Shown: piece by piece, positions 45,293 to 56,226 of the stretch
Numbering within the stretch: position 1 is the first letter of the stretch
Layout of the letters: every line of letters begins with the position of its first letter
From: Chondrosia reniformis
Taxonomy: Eukaryota > Porifera > Demospongiae > Chondrillida > Chondrillidae
Direction of reading: 5' to 3'
Length of the DNA: 64,000 nt
Assembly (NCBI GenBank): GCA_947172415.1
Contig: OX359192.1
Coordinates: 5,520,501 to 5,584,500, forward strand
Translations under genes and position numbers: made by a program
Notes under the pieces: generated by a model
Seen by the model: only the letters and a program-made list of their open reading frames with translations
What the model was told of the DNA's origin: nothing
The model's database searches: none

Positions 45293-48200
45293 ATGGGTCG
45301 AGGGAGACATAGGTCGCGTTCGCCAAGAGAAGAAGGAAGTAAACGATCAAAGAAGTCAAAGAAAGAGAGATCACGCAGTCGCGAGAGAAAGAAAGAAAGA
45401 AGAAGATCAAGATCACGTAGTCCACTGATGGCTATGAGATGGAATCGTTGGAGGAAGAGAGTGGAAGAAGAAGACCCGCCCTCAGATGCCAAGAAGGAAC
45501 TTCTTCAATACATCAAGAAAATAAAATCCAACAAACCTAGCAGCAGTAATAGCCAGCAGGGCAGCAAGGAAGGGTCACCGAGCATAGATACTGGTAAAGC
45601 TTCTGACTCTAAAGGAAGTAGCACTGTGTTGGCGGAAATGAAAGCTACGGAGGCAAAACTTGATGAAGAGATGCGCAAGCGAAGAGAGCGGATTGAGGCC
45701 TGGAGAGCTTCCAAACAGAAAGAAGCTGAAGAAGTGAAGACAGCAGAGGCTGATAATGAGACTACAAAGAAAGGTTGGACCTTGGAAGATGACGATGACT
45801 CAGATGAAGAGGGTACCCCGATGGACACTGATGCAGTTACCGTCCAAGCTGATGAAGATGATCTGGATGCCTACATGAAGGAGATTAACCAGGAAGTCAA
45901 GAAAATCAAAGATTTGGACAGGAAGAAGCTGCCGGCTAAACCTCTGCCCTCTGATGTAGTGGCTCCAGTGCAGGCTCCACAGAAGGATGACAATGGTAGT
46001 GTTGACAGAGGCGAACTGTTACACAATGACCAGGACCACATGGAGTATTCATCGGAGGAAGAAGACATGGGTTTCTCAACTGCTATAGCCAAGCTAGTCA
46101 AGAAGCATAAGAAGAAAGAGCTGCCAAAAGTCAATCACAGTCAGATAGAATATGAAGCATTTAGAAAATCATTTTATGTAGAAGTTCCAGAGCTGGCAAG
46201 AATGACAGATGAAGAGGTGAAGCAGTACAGGGAATCTCTAGAAAATATTCAGATCAAAGGAAAGATGTGTCCTAAACCGGCAAAGACATGGGCACAGTGT
46301 GGCCTTAGTGCTAAAATACTGGAAATCCTGAAAAAGAATTCCTACGAGAGACCAACACCAATCCAGGCACAAGCTATACCTGCTGTCATGTCTGGACGGG
46401 ATCTCATTGGAGTGGCTAAAACTGGAAGTGGGAAAACCCTTGCATTTGTCTTGCCCATGCTAAGACATATCATGGACCAGCCCCCTCTGGAGCCCACAGA
46501 CGGCCCTATTGGCATGATCATGACCCCTACACGGGAGCTGGCCCTTCAGATTTACAATGAGACCAGAAAGTTTTGTAAATCTCTTTACCTCAATGTAGCA
46601 TGCATATATGGTGGTACTGGCATTAGCGAGCAGATTGCAGGCCTAAAGCGAGGAGCAGAGATCATTGTGTGCACTCCTGGCCGAATGATTGACATGTTGG
46701 CCGCCAACAGTGGGAGGGTCACCAATCTACATAGAGTCACCTATCTCGTGTTGGATGAAGCTGATCGTATGTTTGATATGGGCTTTGAGCCACAGGTGAC
46801 CAAAATTGTCCAAAACATCCGCCCAGACCGTCAGACTGTGCTCTTTTCCGCTACCTTTCCACGTCAGATGGAGGCACTGGCTCGCAAGATTCTGGATAAG
46901 CCCATTGAAGTGCAGGTGGGTGGCCGCAGTGTCGTGTGCAGAGATGTAGAGCAACACATTGTTGTCCTAAATGAGTCAGAAAAGTTTCTCAAATTGCTAG
47001 AATTGCTTGGCTTGTTCCAAGTAAAAGGTAATGTGCTGGTTTTTGTGGAGAAGCAGGATACAGCTGATCATCTATTTAAAGATCTTTTAAAGCACGGTTA
47101 CCCAGGCATGTCATTACATGGGGGAATGGATCAGTTTGATCGCGACAGTACTATTGCAGATTTCAAGAATGGTACCATTCCACTGATGATAGCCACCTCT
47201 GTGGCTGCTAGAGGCTTGGATGTAAAGAATTTAATTCTAGTGGTGAACTTTGACTGCCCCAACCACTATGAGGACTACGTACACAGATGTGGAAGGACCG
47301 GGAGAGCAGGAAATAAGGGCTTTGCCTATACATTTATAACCTACTCCCAAGAGAAAATGTCTGGAGAGTTGATCAAGGCCCTCCAACTCTCTGAGCAGGC
47401 AATCCCTAAAGCTCTACAGGAGGTGTGGGACTTGTACACAAAGAAGCTGAAGGAACAGGGCAAAGAGAAGCAACTGAAAAAAAGACGGTTGGCTATTGGA
47501 TTTTGTGGCAAAGGTTTTAAGTTCAATGAGGAAGAAGCAGCTAAACAGACAGAAAAGCGACTCATCCAAAAGACTACTCTCAGGGAGGCAGATGATGACG
47601 ATGAGGGAAACGACGAACTATCTCTTTTAACTATTGATAAAATTTTGGAGAAAGCCTTTAGTGCTCAGCCAAGATGTAAAGACCCCAGCCAACCACAGAT
47701 TCCTGATTCTAAGGCAAAAGATTTACCAAACCCAAAATCAGCAGCTGGTAAGGCCTTAGCTGCAGCGACTGCTATTGCTGATAAAATATCTCAGTCTCGT
47801 AAGATAGGCATCGGTGGGGTTCCCCTGGACGCCACTCAGACCGCTGCAAGCGATATCATGAAGGGAGGCTCAGTGGCCTTGAAAGGAGCAGCGCTGGCTT
47901 CTCAGATAGCAGCTGGCATTAATGCAAGGGTCGGTGGTGTGGGTGCCACAGATGTGATCTTACCAGCTGGAGTGAAGCAGCCAGGAGACCAGGAGGGCAA
48001 AGAGGAGGCCACTGAAAAGGGAGTGCGCTATGAGGTTGAGGTGGAAATCAATGACTTTCCACAACAGGTCCGCTGGAGGCTCACTAATAGAGATAACTTG
48101 GATACTATTGCAGAATACTCTGAAGCCGGGATTACAGTTCGTGGCCAGTACGTTTCTGAGAGATCCAAACCCAAAGAGGGAGAGAAGAAACTCCATCTTG

Positions 48201-48331
48201 CTCTTGAGGCTGGAAGCGAAAGGTCTATCCAAGTGGCCAAACAGGAGCTGAAACAATTGGTAATGGAAGAAATCACCAGAATGGCTTCGTCTCATGCACA
48301 AAATAAGCCTGGAAAGTACTCTGTCGTATAG
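45293..48331 (+). CDS. DDX46: DDX46 / Prp5 DEAD-box RNA helicase
   Basis: Intronless coding frame, 1012 aa from the ATG at 45293 (human 1031). An earlier in-frame ATG exists at 45248, but the MGRGRHRSRSP start matches the family (MGRESRHYRKRS), and an acceptor-like site lies just upstream of it. DDX46 remodels U2 snRNP during pre-spliceosome formation. N-terminal RS region, then YSSEEED, KIEYE-type motif (QIEYEAFRKSFYVEVPELA), Q motif (YERPTPIQAQAIPAVMSGRD), Walker A AKTGSGKT, PTRELAL, DEAD motif VLDEADRMFDMGFEPQV, SATFPRQ, and motif VI HRCGRTGRAG (Ala-to-Cys versus human HRAGRTGRAG). C-terminal Ala-rich part and KRYEEELEINDFPQ-type segment (YEVEVEINDFPQQVRW). Confidence 0.96.
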   Translation: MGRGRHRSRSPREEGSKRSKKSKKERSRSRERKKERRRSRSRSPLMAMRWNRWRKRVEEEDPPSDAKKELLQYIKKIKSNKPSSSNSQQGSKEGSPSIDTGKASDSKGSSTVLAEMKATEAKLDEEMRKRRERIEAWRASKQKEAEEVKTAEADNETTKKGWTLEDDDDSDEEGTPMDTDAVTVQADEDDLDAYMKEINQEVKKIKDLDRKKLPAKPLPSDVVAPVQAPQKDDNGSVDRGELLHNDQDHMEYSSEEEDMGFSTAIAKLVKKHKKKELPKVNHSQIEYEAFRKSFYVEVPELARMTDEEVKQYRESLENIQIKGKMCPKPAKTWAQCGLSAKILEILKKNSYERPTPIQAQAIPAVMSGRDLIGVAKTGSGKTLAFVLPMLRHIMDQPPLEPTDGPIGMIMTPTRELALQIYNETRKFCKSLYLNVACIYGGTGISEQIAGLKRGAEIIVCTPGRMIDMLAANSGRVTNLHRVTYLVLDEADRMFDMGFEPQVTKIVQNIRPDRQTVLFSATFPRQMEALARKILDKPIEVQVGGRSVVCRDVEQHIVVLNESEKFLKLLELLGLFQVKGNVLVFVEKQDTADHLFKDLLKHGYPGMSLHGGMDQFDRDSTIADFKNGTIPLMIATSVAARGLDVKNLILVVNFDCPNHYEDYVHRCGRTGRAGNKGFAYTFITYSQEKMSGELIKALQLSEQAIPKALQEVWDLYTKKLKEQGKEKQLKKRRLAIGFCGKGFKFNEEEAAKQTEKRLIQKTTLREADDDDEGNDELSLLTIDKILEKAFSAQPRCKDPSQPQIPDSKAKDLPNPKSAAGKALAAATAIADKISQSRKIGIGGVPLDATQTAASDIMKGGSVALKGAALASQIAAGINARVGGVGATDVILPAGVKQPGDQEGKEEATEKGVRYEVEVEINDFPQQVRWRLTNRDNLDTIAEYSEAGITVRGQYVSERSKPKEGEKKLHLALEAGSERSIQVAKQELKQLVMEEITRMASSHAQNKPGKYSVV

Positions 48332-48464
48332 ACTGTACACCATCCCGCCTCATATTTATATTGTAAGCATGCATTAATTTATATAATTAATATAACTTAA
48401 TTTATTTTACTTAATAAAATTTCCATCGAAATAAGTACGAACAACGAGTAGATAACATTAACAG

Positions 48465-48626
48465 TCATTTTTTGGAGTTTTCAGTAGAATCTTTAACTGC
48501 AGCTGAAGGGCGCTTGTTTCTTGAATGGTGTTGCTGGTAGTATGGTCTGAATATATAAACACCACTTATCATCCCAATTACTACTGCTACCATTAGCTGA
48601 CTCGATGGTAGAAAATTTCGAAGCAT
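48465..48626 (-). CDS. PIGBOS1-like single-pass microprotein (53 aa)
   Basis: A 53-codon frame with ATG at 48626 and stop at 48465. It has a short polar N-terminus (MLRNFLPSSQ), one hydrophobic helix (LMVAVVIGMISGVYIF), then RPYYQQ and a basic/polar tail ending ENSKK. Human PIGBOS1 (54 aa, mitochondrial outer membrane, linked to ER contact and the unfolded-protein response) has the same layout, with GVYIFQP at the end of its helix and a KKS end. It is head-to-head with the Ras-like gene (147 bp) and tail-to-tail with DDX46. The match is short, so orthology is an inference; that it is a real small gene is supported by the good start and hydrophobic helix. Confidence 0.6.
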   Translation of the reverse strand: MLRNFLPSSQLMVAVVIGMISGVYIFRPYYQQHHSRNKRPSAAVKDSTENSKK

Positions 48627-48773
48627 GAAAATGGCTGCCTATCTCTTTTCTACTGCGCCATATTATTCATTAGATTTTCGTTCATAGATGACGTCATTTA
48701 GGGAGGGACAGAAGGACGTTTTAGTAATCGACGAAAGAAAGACTTCGGACAGCAGCTCTTGTTCGAAAAGAAT
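48627..48773. promoter_or_regulatory. Probable bidirectional promoter microprotein / Ras-like gene
   Basis: 147 bp between divergent ATGs, with a TGACGTCA-type CRE palindrome core (ATGACGTCAT at 48689-48698). Confidence 0.55.
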
Positions 48774-50758
48774 ATGCCTTCAAATTATAAATTAGTCATC
48801 CTCGGCGAGGGCGGTGTAGGAAAGTCAGGTGAGTGTCCTGGTGACCCGTCAATTCCTTCTGTCGCAATCTTACGGCTAGTTGCGTAGCCACAATGTGTCT
48901 ATTGGTGTAGTTGGCTCCTCTAGTGACCTCCCATTGTAAAGCCATTAGTTAGCCTTTGTACAGCACGTACATGGCATTTTTAGGGGTAACCGAAATGGTA
49001 ACGGTTAAGTAGGAAGATGAGAAGTTGTTGGTGTAAGTTTCTTTGTTAGAAATACCATTGAAAAGCGAGCGCTACCTGACAACGGTAACTGTATACAGAC
49101 TCTGAGACAATGTAATAAGAGGCGTGCTTTTGTACTAGCTACATGTACCATTGTATGTTGAATCTGTGTTGTTGCTATAGAATGGCTATTCATCCCATTT
49201 CATTAGGTGGTTCTGTTTTAATAAGCAGTTTTAGTGACTATATGTCTATGGAATTGTTCTCTAATAAGCCACATATTTCATTATGCATAGCCTAGCAAAC
49301 CAATCTGATAATTATTGACAATCAGAGAATGAAATGACAGGGTCATCCCCTTTAGATTTCAGGTAGATAAATATTCTGTACCTATATTAACCCCTGGATT
49401 AAGGTGGTATTGAATCAGCCTTTCATTTTCAACTCTGTTAAAATTAGGAGGAGCAGGCAAGGAACACAAGAATGTCTTGCTAATTAACCTGACTCAAACC
49501 TCTTTAACCATGCAGCAATTTTTTCTATGTTATTATCTCTTCCATCAAGTAATGCGGTCAAAACTATTTTCACATTTTTGTTTTTTGTTTTGTGTTAATG
49601 GATGCAGTCTACCTATTTGAGTATTAACATTAAAATTAGTCTAATAAGACTCAATGGGGGCCAACCCTCTAACGTTTGATTTGGGAATATCTAGGATGCA
49701 ACTTCAACCTGTTTCTTTAACTCTCTTTTGCTGCAGCTATTACTATACAGTTCACAAGCAATGTGTGGACGCCAGACTATGATCCCACTATTGGTAGGTT
49801 CAGCAGTGTTCTACAGCGGTGTAGTGGAGTGTTATGCTGTGTGTCATTCTCCCATCTCTAGAGGATGCATATAGAATAGAAGCAGAGATTGACAATGAGA
49901 CAGTGGGCCTAGATATCCTAGACACAGCTGGACAGGTAGCTAGATGGTCTTTGATTCTTGGTGTACAAGTGTAATCATCAATTTTCTGCCCTCTAGGAAG
50001 TGTTTAGTGCTGTAAGAGATCGTTACATGAGGGATGGAGAGGGATTTATGCTGGTGTATTCCCTCACACAAAGATCAACTTTTCTCCCCATGCCGCGCTT
50101 CTATGAACAAATAAAGAGAGCTCGTGACACAACTAAACATGTACCTGTAGTTTTAGTAGGAAATAAGGTAATCATGTTTGCATGTTGTGTACATTTTGTG
50201 TACATGTGTATCGTGTGTGTACATTTTGTGTATATGTGTATCGTGTGTGTACATTTTGTGTACATGTGTATCGTGTGTGTACATTTTGTGTATATGTGTA
50301 TCGTGTGTGTACATTTTGTGTACATTGTATTGTGTGTGTACATTTTGTTTACATTGTATTGTGTGTGTACATTTTGTGTACATGTGTATTGTGTGTGTAC
50401 ATTTTGTTTACATTGTATTGTGTGTGTACATTTTGTTTACATTGTATGTACATTTTGTTGTATGTGTTGTAAGATAATGACTATTTGTGGTGCTGCTACT
50501 CTCATTTCTCTCTTATTTTAACATCTCCACCAGAGTGATAAAGCTGACATTGAACGTGAGGTGCCGTTTGGGGAGGGGGAGATGTTAGCAAGAAACTTTC
50601 AATGTCCCTTCTATGAGACATCGGCAAAGTTACGAGTGAATATAGATGAAGCATTTCATGAATTAGTGAGACAGATCAAGAAGCATCATCAAGAAAATTC
50701 ACAAGGCGAAAAGAAGGATTCGAAAGGAGAATCAAAGAGTTGTTGTATTCTATTATGA
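48774..50758 (+). CDS. Ras-family small GTPase (Ras/R-Ras-like)
   Basis: Five exons: 48774-48828, 49737-49793, 49862-49935, 49997-50167, 50534-50758; 582 nt, 193 aa. G1 is GEGGVGKS, with Glu at the position of Ras Ala11 and the glycines of positions 12 and 13 kept. The effector region is YDPTIED, G3 is DTAGQ with Gln61 present (so not Rap-like), G4 is NKSD and G5 is ETSAK. The segment SAKLRVNIDEAFHELVRQIK resembles R-Ras (ASAKLRLNVDEAF). The C-terminus SCCILL fits a CAAX box (CILL), predicted to be geranylgeranylated. It would act at membranes in growth or adhesion signalling and be a possible substrate class for RASA1. Exact subfamily uncertain. Confidence 0.88.
50168..50470. repeat. TG-rich minisatellite in the Ras-like gene intron
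   Basis: Repeats of a ~30-bp unit (core GTACATTTTGTGTACATGTG) plus shorter variants start about 18 nt after the donor at 50168 and fill most of the intron. Spurious frames (CVHFVYMCIV repeats) run through it on both strands. Confidence 0.92.
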
Positions 50759-51241
50759 TTCTATGACATTTCATGGTGAAGTTTAGTTTGTAGTCCTGCT
50801 GCATGATGTTAAGTAGAGAATTGTTATTATGTATATTATTGAGAATTTATAACTTTTATACCAGAAAGAAAACTTATGAATATTGTTTCCTACACTTTAT
50901 TTTAGAAAAGAGAGGTTTCTGTTTAACTTGTAACAATACTAACTAAGGGTGTTAAAGCGTCCAGTTGAAAGGGAAACAACAATCACAAAGACCAGTTTTA
51001 TATAACCATAAAATGTCATTTTCCTGTAGATATGGATGACATACGAGGCAGGCTTTGTCTTCTATATATGAAACTGGCTCTTTATACATACCACTTCAGT
51101 AATTAGACGTAATGGTTGTCTCCTTCTCACATGCATACCTTTCAAATGTATATACATATTGTATTAAGTATACGAGAATTTTATATATGAAATAGGAAAT
51201 ATTACTACGCTACAAAGCTATCATTGAAGGTGCACATTTTG
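50759..51241. other. Convergent 3' flanks of Ras-like gene and PSMA4
   Basis: 483 bp of AT-rich sequence between two stop codons. I see no gene here; both 3' UTRs must end in it. Confidence 0.5.
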
Positions 51242-52841
51242 TTATTTCTGTTCCTTTGCTTTGGCCTCTTTCTTCTTCAGTCTTTCCTTCTCTGCTTTGG
51301 CTTTAATCTCTTTTTCCTTTTCCTCTTTTTCCTGTGCCACTTTCTCCTCGTAGGCCTTGATCAGCTCCTCCACCTCTGCAGTCTGAAGTATGCGAATGAC
51401 AGTCTTACCATCTGCTCCATCAGATGTGCGCGATAATGTTGCAATTTCCACTAGGGTTAGATGGAGAAGAAGAGGACAGAGTTGGTGTTGCATGCAGAGA
51501 AAGCTACTATGAGTGAAAGTACCTTCTGAGAATTTATGTGATCAATATTTGGGTACACATATTTGGAGTAAGGTAAGCAAATAAACAAATAATAATATAA
51601 ATATAAGTTTATCATCACAGCCTTTGTACAGGCCAAGTGTAATTAACTCCTTTACTTCATCTTTCACCTTTTCAAACACTTACGGGTCTACTTCAGTGAG
51701 GCCCTGAAGAAGACCCTCAGTGGCAGAACATTAAACATTACCAATTCTGTCCTTAGATGCTCAAAAAGTCAAAAGATAAGTTCAATATAGTTAGAAGAAA
51801 TCCATATTTGAGAATGCCTTAGGAAGGCACTTTCGCACAGGCTTTGAAAATGCTATCTTTTGTAATAGCTACTAATGATGAACGAAATACCACACTTCAT
51901 GCACATACAAGTAGCTCCTACCTTTGTCTGCAGTTAACTTTGGAGTATCAACTGTTTTACTCAATACCTTGATTGCTAGTCCGAGTGCCTCTTTCAGCGT
52001 AGGGGTATTTTTATAGTCTTGTTTCAGTATTGAATTAGCAGCTTGATGATTACTGCCAATACATGTAGCCTTCCAGCCTCCATAGTTTCCACTTGGATCA
52101 CTCTGGTACAACTGGAAGTTGGAATGGGGATCCCACCCCATATAAAGTAGTGAGGTGCCAAAAGGGCGGCGACCTCCAAATTGAGTATACCTCTGCTTCA
52201 AGTCACAGAGGTGCGTCACCAGCTGTTCCACTGGTATGTGCTCACTATACCAATACGTATGTCTGGCAGCTGCCACACGCAGGTCATTCACAAGGATGTT
52301 TGCGTCTGCTGTAATGCCCGCCACACTGCATGCTATGTTCCTAAATACGAAGAGGGGGCAGTAGAACCATACTACAGTGTGATCTCATGGAACCTTGGCT
52401 ATTTGTTCAAGGTACAATATACAGTCAATACAGTCACACAAATTGTTACTACTCCTAAATAAGTAATCATTTCGACATTACACTAGAGCGTGCTTACTCG
52501 TCGAGCTTGAATATCTTCTCAGAAAAAACACTGTCGTCCAGCAGCTTGTTTGTGTTCTTTCTCTCAGCAGCAAGCACAACTCCGTCGGTACCAAGTAGGC
52601 CTAAACAAGTCCCTGCGTGGTTTACCGCCTCTATAGCGTACTCAACCTGAAACAGACGACCTTCAGGCGAGAAGATGGTGGTCCTGGAATCATATCTTCT
52701 AGACTGCAAGGAAACAAGTTTTTAAGCAAACTGTTGTTACTCAAGAGTCCATGACATTGGAATATTATTGTGTCAGCTATTCAAATACCCCACCTAGCCA
52801 AGATACTGTATAAAAGCCAGGATCAAAAAACATCTTACCAT
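51242..52841 (-). CDS. PSMA4: 20S proteasome subunit alpha 4
   Basis: Exons: 52839-52841, 52498-52703, 51922-52340, 51242-51450; 837 nt, 278 aa (human 261). Coding exon 1 is only the ATG, followed at once by a donor (ATG/GTAAGA). Joined to exon 2 it gives [20 protein letters not shown], the canonical alpha-subunit N-terminus with the RYDSRTT gate segment. Further matches: [90 protein letters not shown]. The C-terminal ~45 residues are highly charged ([13 protein letters not shown]) and somewhat longer than in human. Role: structural alpha ring and gate of the 20S core. Confidence 0.95.
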
Positions 52842-53705
52842 TTTCTGTCCTCAAAATGGCTGCAGCTATTGCTGAGAATTCTACGTCATCAAAATTTTTC
52901 GGGGAAACATATTCCCCCGAATTGTTACGTCATTATTGATAGCTTCAGAGTCGCCGCAAACAGTCTAATATATACATTTGGCGAATATATTGTTTCTGTG
53001 GAGGTTTTCTCATTAAAGAGTGTAGTCATATTCGTCAGAGGAAGATTGGAAAAGTCTCCAAAGTAAGTTGATTTCGAAGGAACATGAAACGCCCATATAC
53101 CGATCGAGATGGATCGTTTAAATGTTACATTCTTAATCTTTTCATCTCTCAGTGTGTGTATATGAGAGAAAATAGACTTGAAGGCCTCGATGAATCTTTG
53201 AACCGTATAGATTAGTTTAACAAATAGTCTGTAAAGATTAGACGGTATAACTGCCCTTATTTCTCATGTGTTCGTCTTATGTTATATTTATCATAATTCA
53301 TTGCTGTTGTCAGACCTACGCTGATTTATCACGTACGAATAAAACCATAACCTAACAGTAACCACTTCAAATAGAATTTCCTAGTCCTCAGTTTCCTTGT
53401 AATGAAAAGTGTGACAATGACTTAGAAATTCTTACATTTTGTCATATTGGTGATGTAATACATGTATCCATGGAAACACCTCAGCTGGTTGAACAGAGAA
53501 CTTACATTATTACTCTCTCACTCTACTAACACCTTTCATTAAATACATTATGTATTGGTTGTAATATTAATTGATTTACATGACATATACAAATGGAATT
53601 GCTATGCGTTAATACACTAATATTTACCATTCAATATTTCTTCCTTTCTTTTCAATTTTGAGGTACATTTGGTTTCAGAATTGTCACTCTTAAGAGAGTT
53701 TCAAA
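52842..53705. other. Spacer between PSMA4 and CDC34-like genes
   Basis: 864 bp between divergent ATGs. A 27-codon frame (ATG at 52856, strong AAAATGGC context, begins MAAAIAENSTSSKFFGETYS) lies only 14 bp from the PSMA4 ATG on the other strand. It may be a microprotein, a uORF or a first exon. The rest is AT-rich with no recognised gene. Confidence 0.45.
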
Positions 53706-56226
53706 ATGGCTGCCTCTCCTTCTGTCCGTCATCTCTCACTTGAACTAAAGGCACTTCAGAAAGAACCTGTTGAAGGCTTTAGAGTATTTCTACCAAATGA
53801 AGGGGATATCTATATTTGGCATGTTGCCATATTTGGCCCTCCTGACACATTGTATCAGGGAGGGTACTTTAAAGTAAGGCCACAATCTTCCATGTATCCA
53901 TTGAAATCAACACTTGTATGAAATGATTCATTTGTCTATCATCTTTGTGAGGCAGACACTGTTGATTACATCATAACCAACCTCTTTCTAGTCCAATGTA
54001 CCAAAGAGATTGTATATCCATGTATACACATGAATAATGTAATACACCATTTTTCAACATGCTACATCTATTTTAGAGTAAAAGGCCTATAGGGAACTAA
54101 ACCTAGTGAGGGCTTGGGATGAGATTTTCCTTCTCCTTCTCTTCTTCTCCACTGTGTCAGACAGTTGTTTCTGGGAATTCCACCCTTCATCAGTGACCCT
54201 GGGAATCTTTGTCTCCTTCTTGATGTTTGTATATTCGTGTATCCTTTGTATAGTGTTATATGGAGCAAAAACAACCCCAATACACACATAGCATATGAAA
54301 TCTAAATAATAGTAATGATAATATATACACTCAATCCTCCCTTATCCGGGCACCTTGGGACCAGGCACTGTCCATAACTCAGAAAACTTGAAGAGTATAG
54401 CTGTTTTATATACAAATTGAGTAAGCTACGATGCTTGCTATGCGAGGTAAATGAATTTTAAAATCGACTTCACACTTCGCAGCTGAACTAGTTAACTATT
54501 ATTCACATTCTTGGTGATCATTAAGATCAGTAAACACGTTTGCCTTCAAAAATCGCTGTGAACGCAACCGTTGTCATTGCCATTTTGTTTACTTGCTGAT
54601 TCAGCAACCACTTCATGCTGCCCGGTAGAGGGACGTGCCTATATCTGGGGTGTCCAGATAAGGGAGGATTGAGTGTACTCACTGTCTATTGTTGTATTAT
54701 TATAAGCATATGTTGAGGTAAAGCTTTGTTTGCTGTTCATTCTGCAGGCTGAAATGACATTTCCTAAAGATTACCCATATTCACCTCCAAAGTTTAGATT
54801 TCTTACCAACATTACACACCCCAATGTCTACCCTGTGAGCTATTGAAATTGTCTATTACTCTCATGGAGCTCTGGTGTACGTTACATGTTAACTTTGATA
54901 AACACTGTTCTTATTTAGGATGGAGAATTATGCATATCAATTCTTCACCCACCTGGAGATGACCCTGTTAGCGGAGAACTGCCCTCAGAACGATGGAACC
55001 CCACTCAGTCTGTCAGGTTGGTACTCAAACTAGTCACCCATCTTGTAAAAGCACTTTCATTGTTGATTGTTTATATTGTGCAATGAATGGTTACTGCCCT
55101 AATTGTATGTCCTATAGCAGGAGGAGGGGTAACTGTAACATTTATTAACTCATAATGAAATAGTGTAGAATTGCAGTAGTCATTATTTACAGTTAAACTC
55201 TCACGCACATTTAACAATCAAATATTTGCAAATATTTTGTAATATTACAAAGTGCCTAATGGTCTATTGTATCAATCAAACCTTTTTTGGCTTTCATAGC
55301 AAATTATATATTTTGTACAATAATAGATTATTACAACAGATTGTTGGGTTATTTTGTACTTAATACTAGCAAGCTTAAAAGTCCCTTCAATGTACATATC
55401 ATTATCCATCTTCATAATTGACCAAAGATTATTGGAGTGATTTTGTCTAATATGCTCCATTATTGTGTACATTGTACATACCATATTTGTCTCTATAGAG
55501 GCTTGGTCAAAAAGCACTGGAACAAAGTAGAGGCCTGGGCCTCTATTCAGACAAACATGGTATACGTATGTATATTTCTATACTCAGCACTTCTTATTTA
55601 TTTACACAGAACAATCTTATTAAGTGTAATATCATTACTGAATGAGCCCAACACGTATTCAGCTGCTAATGTGGACGCATCAGTTAAGTATAGAAAATGG
55701 CGGGAGTCTAGAGGGAAAGATAAGGAATATGAGCAGATCATAAGGTCAGTGCGACAAATCACCTTCCTATGATATCAGGCTCACAAAGGTGTTAAGACCT
55801 AACCACTTCCTGCAGAAAACAATACTGCAATAGAGGCTAATTGCTGTCTTCTTGTGTCACCCCCAAATCAATTTGCTGATTTCCCTTGCCCATGCATTTG
55901 CTACCTTATCAGTCTTGTGTTAATTTTGAAGACTGTACCTTGTTGTAGTGTATGCTTACAGGCTGTGATTGTGTTATTGCAGAAAAGAGGTTGAAGATTC
56001 AAGAAGAGAAGCAGAGAAAGATGGTATCAAGGTACCCACGACCTTAGAAGAATATTGTCAACAGTCAAAGCAGGGTAACTCCACTCACGAGTCTCAAAGT
56101 GACTTTGATCTTTGTGATGATTATGATGAGAATGACTATTATGTAAGCTCTGAGGATGACGAGGATATGGAAGAAGGCGAACAAGATGATGAGGGGACCC
56201 AGTGTAATGGAACAAGTCATTCATGA
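53706..56226 (+). CDS. Ubiquitin-conjugating enzyme E2 R (CDC34/UBE2R)
   Basis: Five exons: 53706-53873, 54748-54834, 54919-55016, 55610-55744, 55983-56226; 732 nt, 243 aa (human CDC34 236, UBE2R2 238). This E2 works with SCF-type cullin-RING ligases to build Lys48 chains. Landmarks: [52 protein letters not shown], the HPN-type motif HPNVYP, the active-site Cys in [12 protein letters not shown], the acidic-loop insertion [15 protein letters not shown] typical of Cdc34, and [20 protein letters not shown]. The acidic C-terminal tail ([15 protein letters not shown]) is the part that docks onto cullin. Intron 1 holds a dispersed repeat and a MITE. Confidence 0.94.
54029..54228 (+). repeat. Dispersed repeat family copy D (CDC34 intron 1)
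   Basis: Full-length-looking copy: CATGAATAATGTAATACACC, AGTAAAAGGCCTATAGGGAA, CTAAACCTAGTGAGGGCT, CAGTTGTTTCTGGGAATTCC, CATCAGTGACCCTGGGAATC. Confidence 0.9.
54328..54675. mobile_element. pogo/Tigger-like MITE with TA target site
   Basis: 348-bp element with ~27-bp terminal inverted repeats. The left end CACTCAATCCTCCCTTATCC and the right end, read as reverse complement, CACTCAATCCTCCCTTATCT each continue GG-CACC. Both ends are flanked by TA (54326-54327, 54676-54677), the Tc1/mariner/pogo target duplication. The CTCNNTTATCCGG style matches Tigger/pogo ends. There is no transposase frame, so it is non-autonomous. It sits in CDC34 intron 1 about 100 bp from dispersed repeat copy D. Confidence 0.9.

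Noticed and set aside
50101-50521. Frames of CVHFVYMCIV repeats on both strands
   Set aside because: Translation of the TG-rich array in the Ras-like gene intron.
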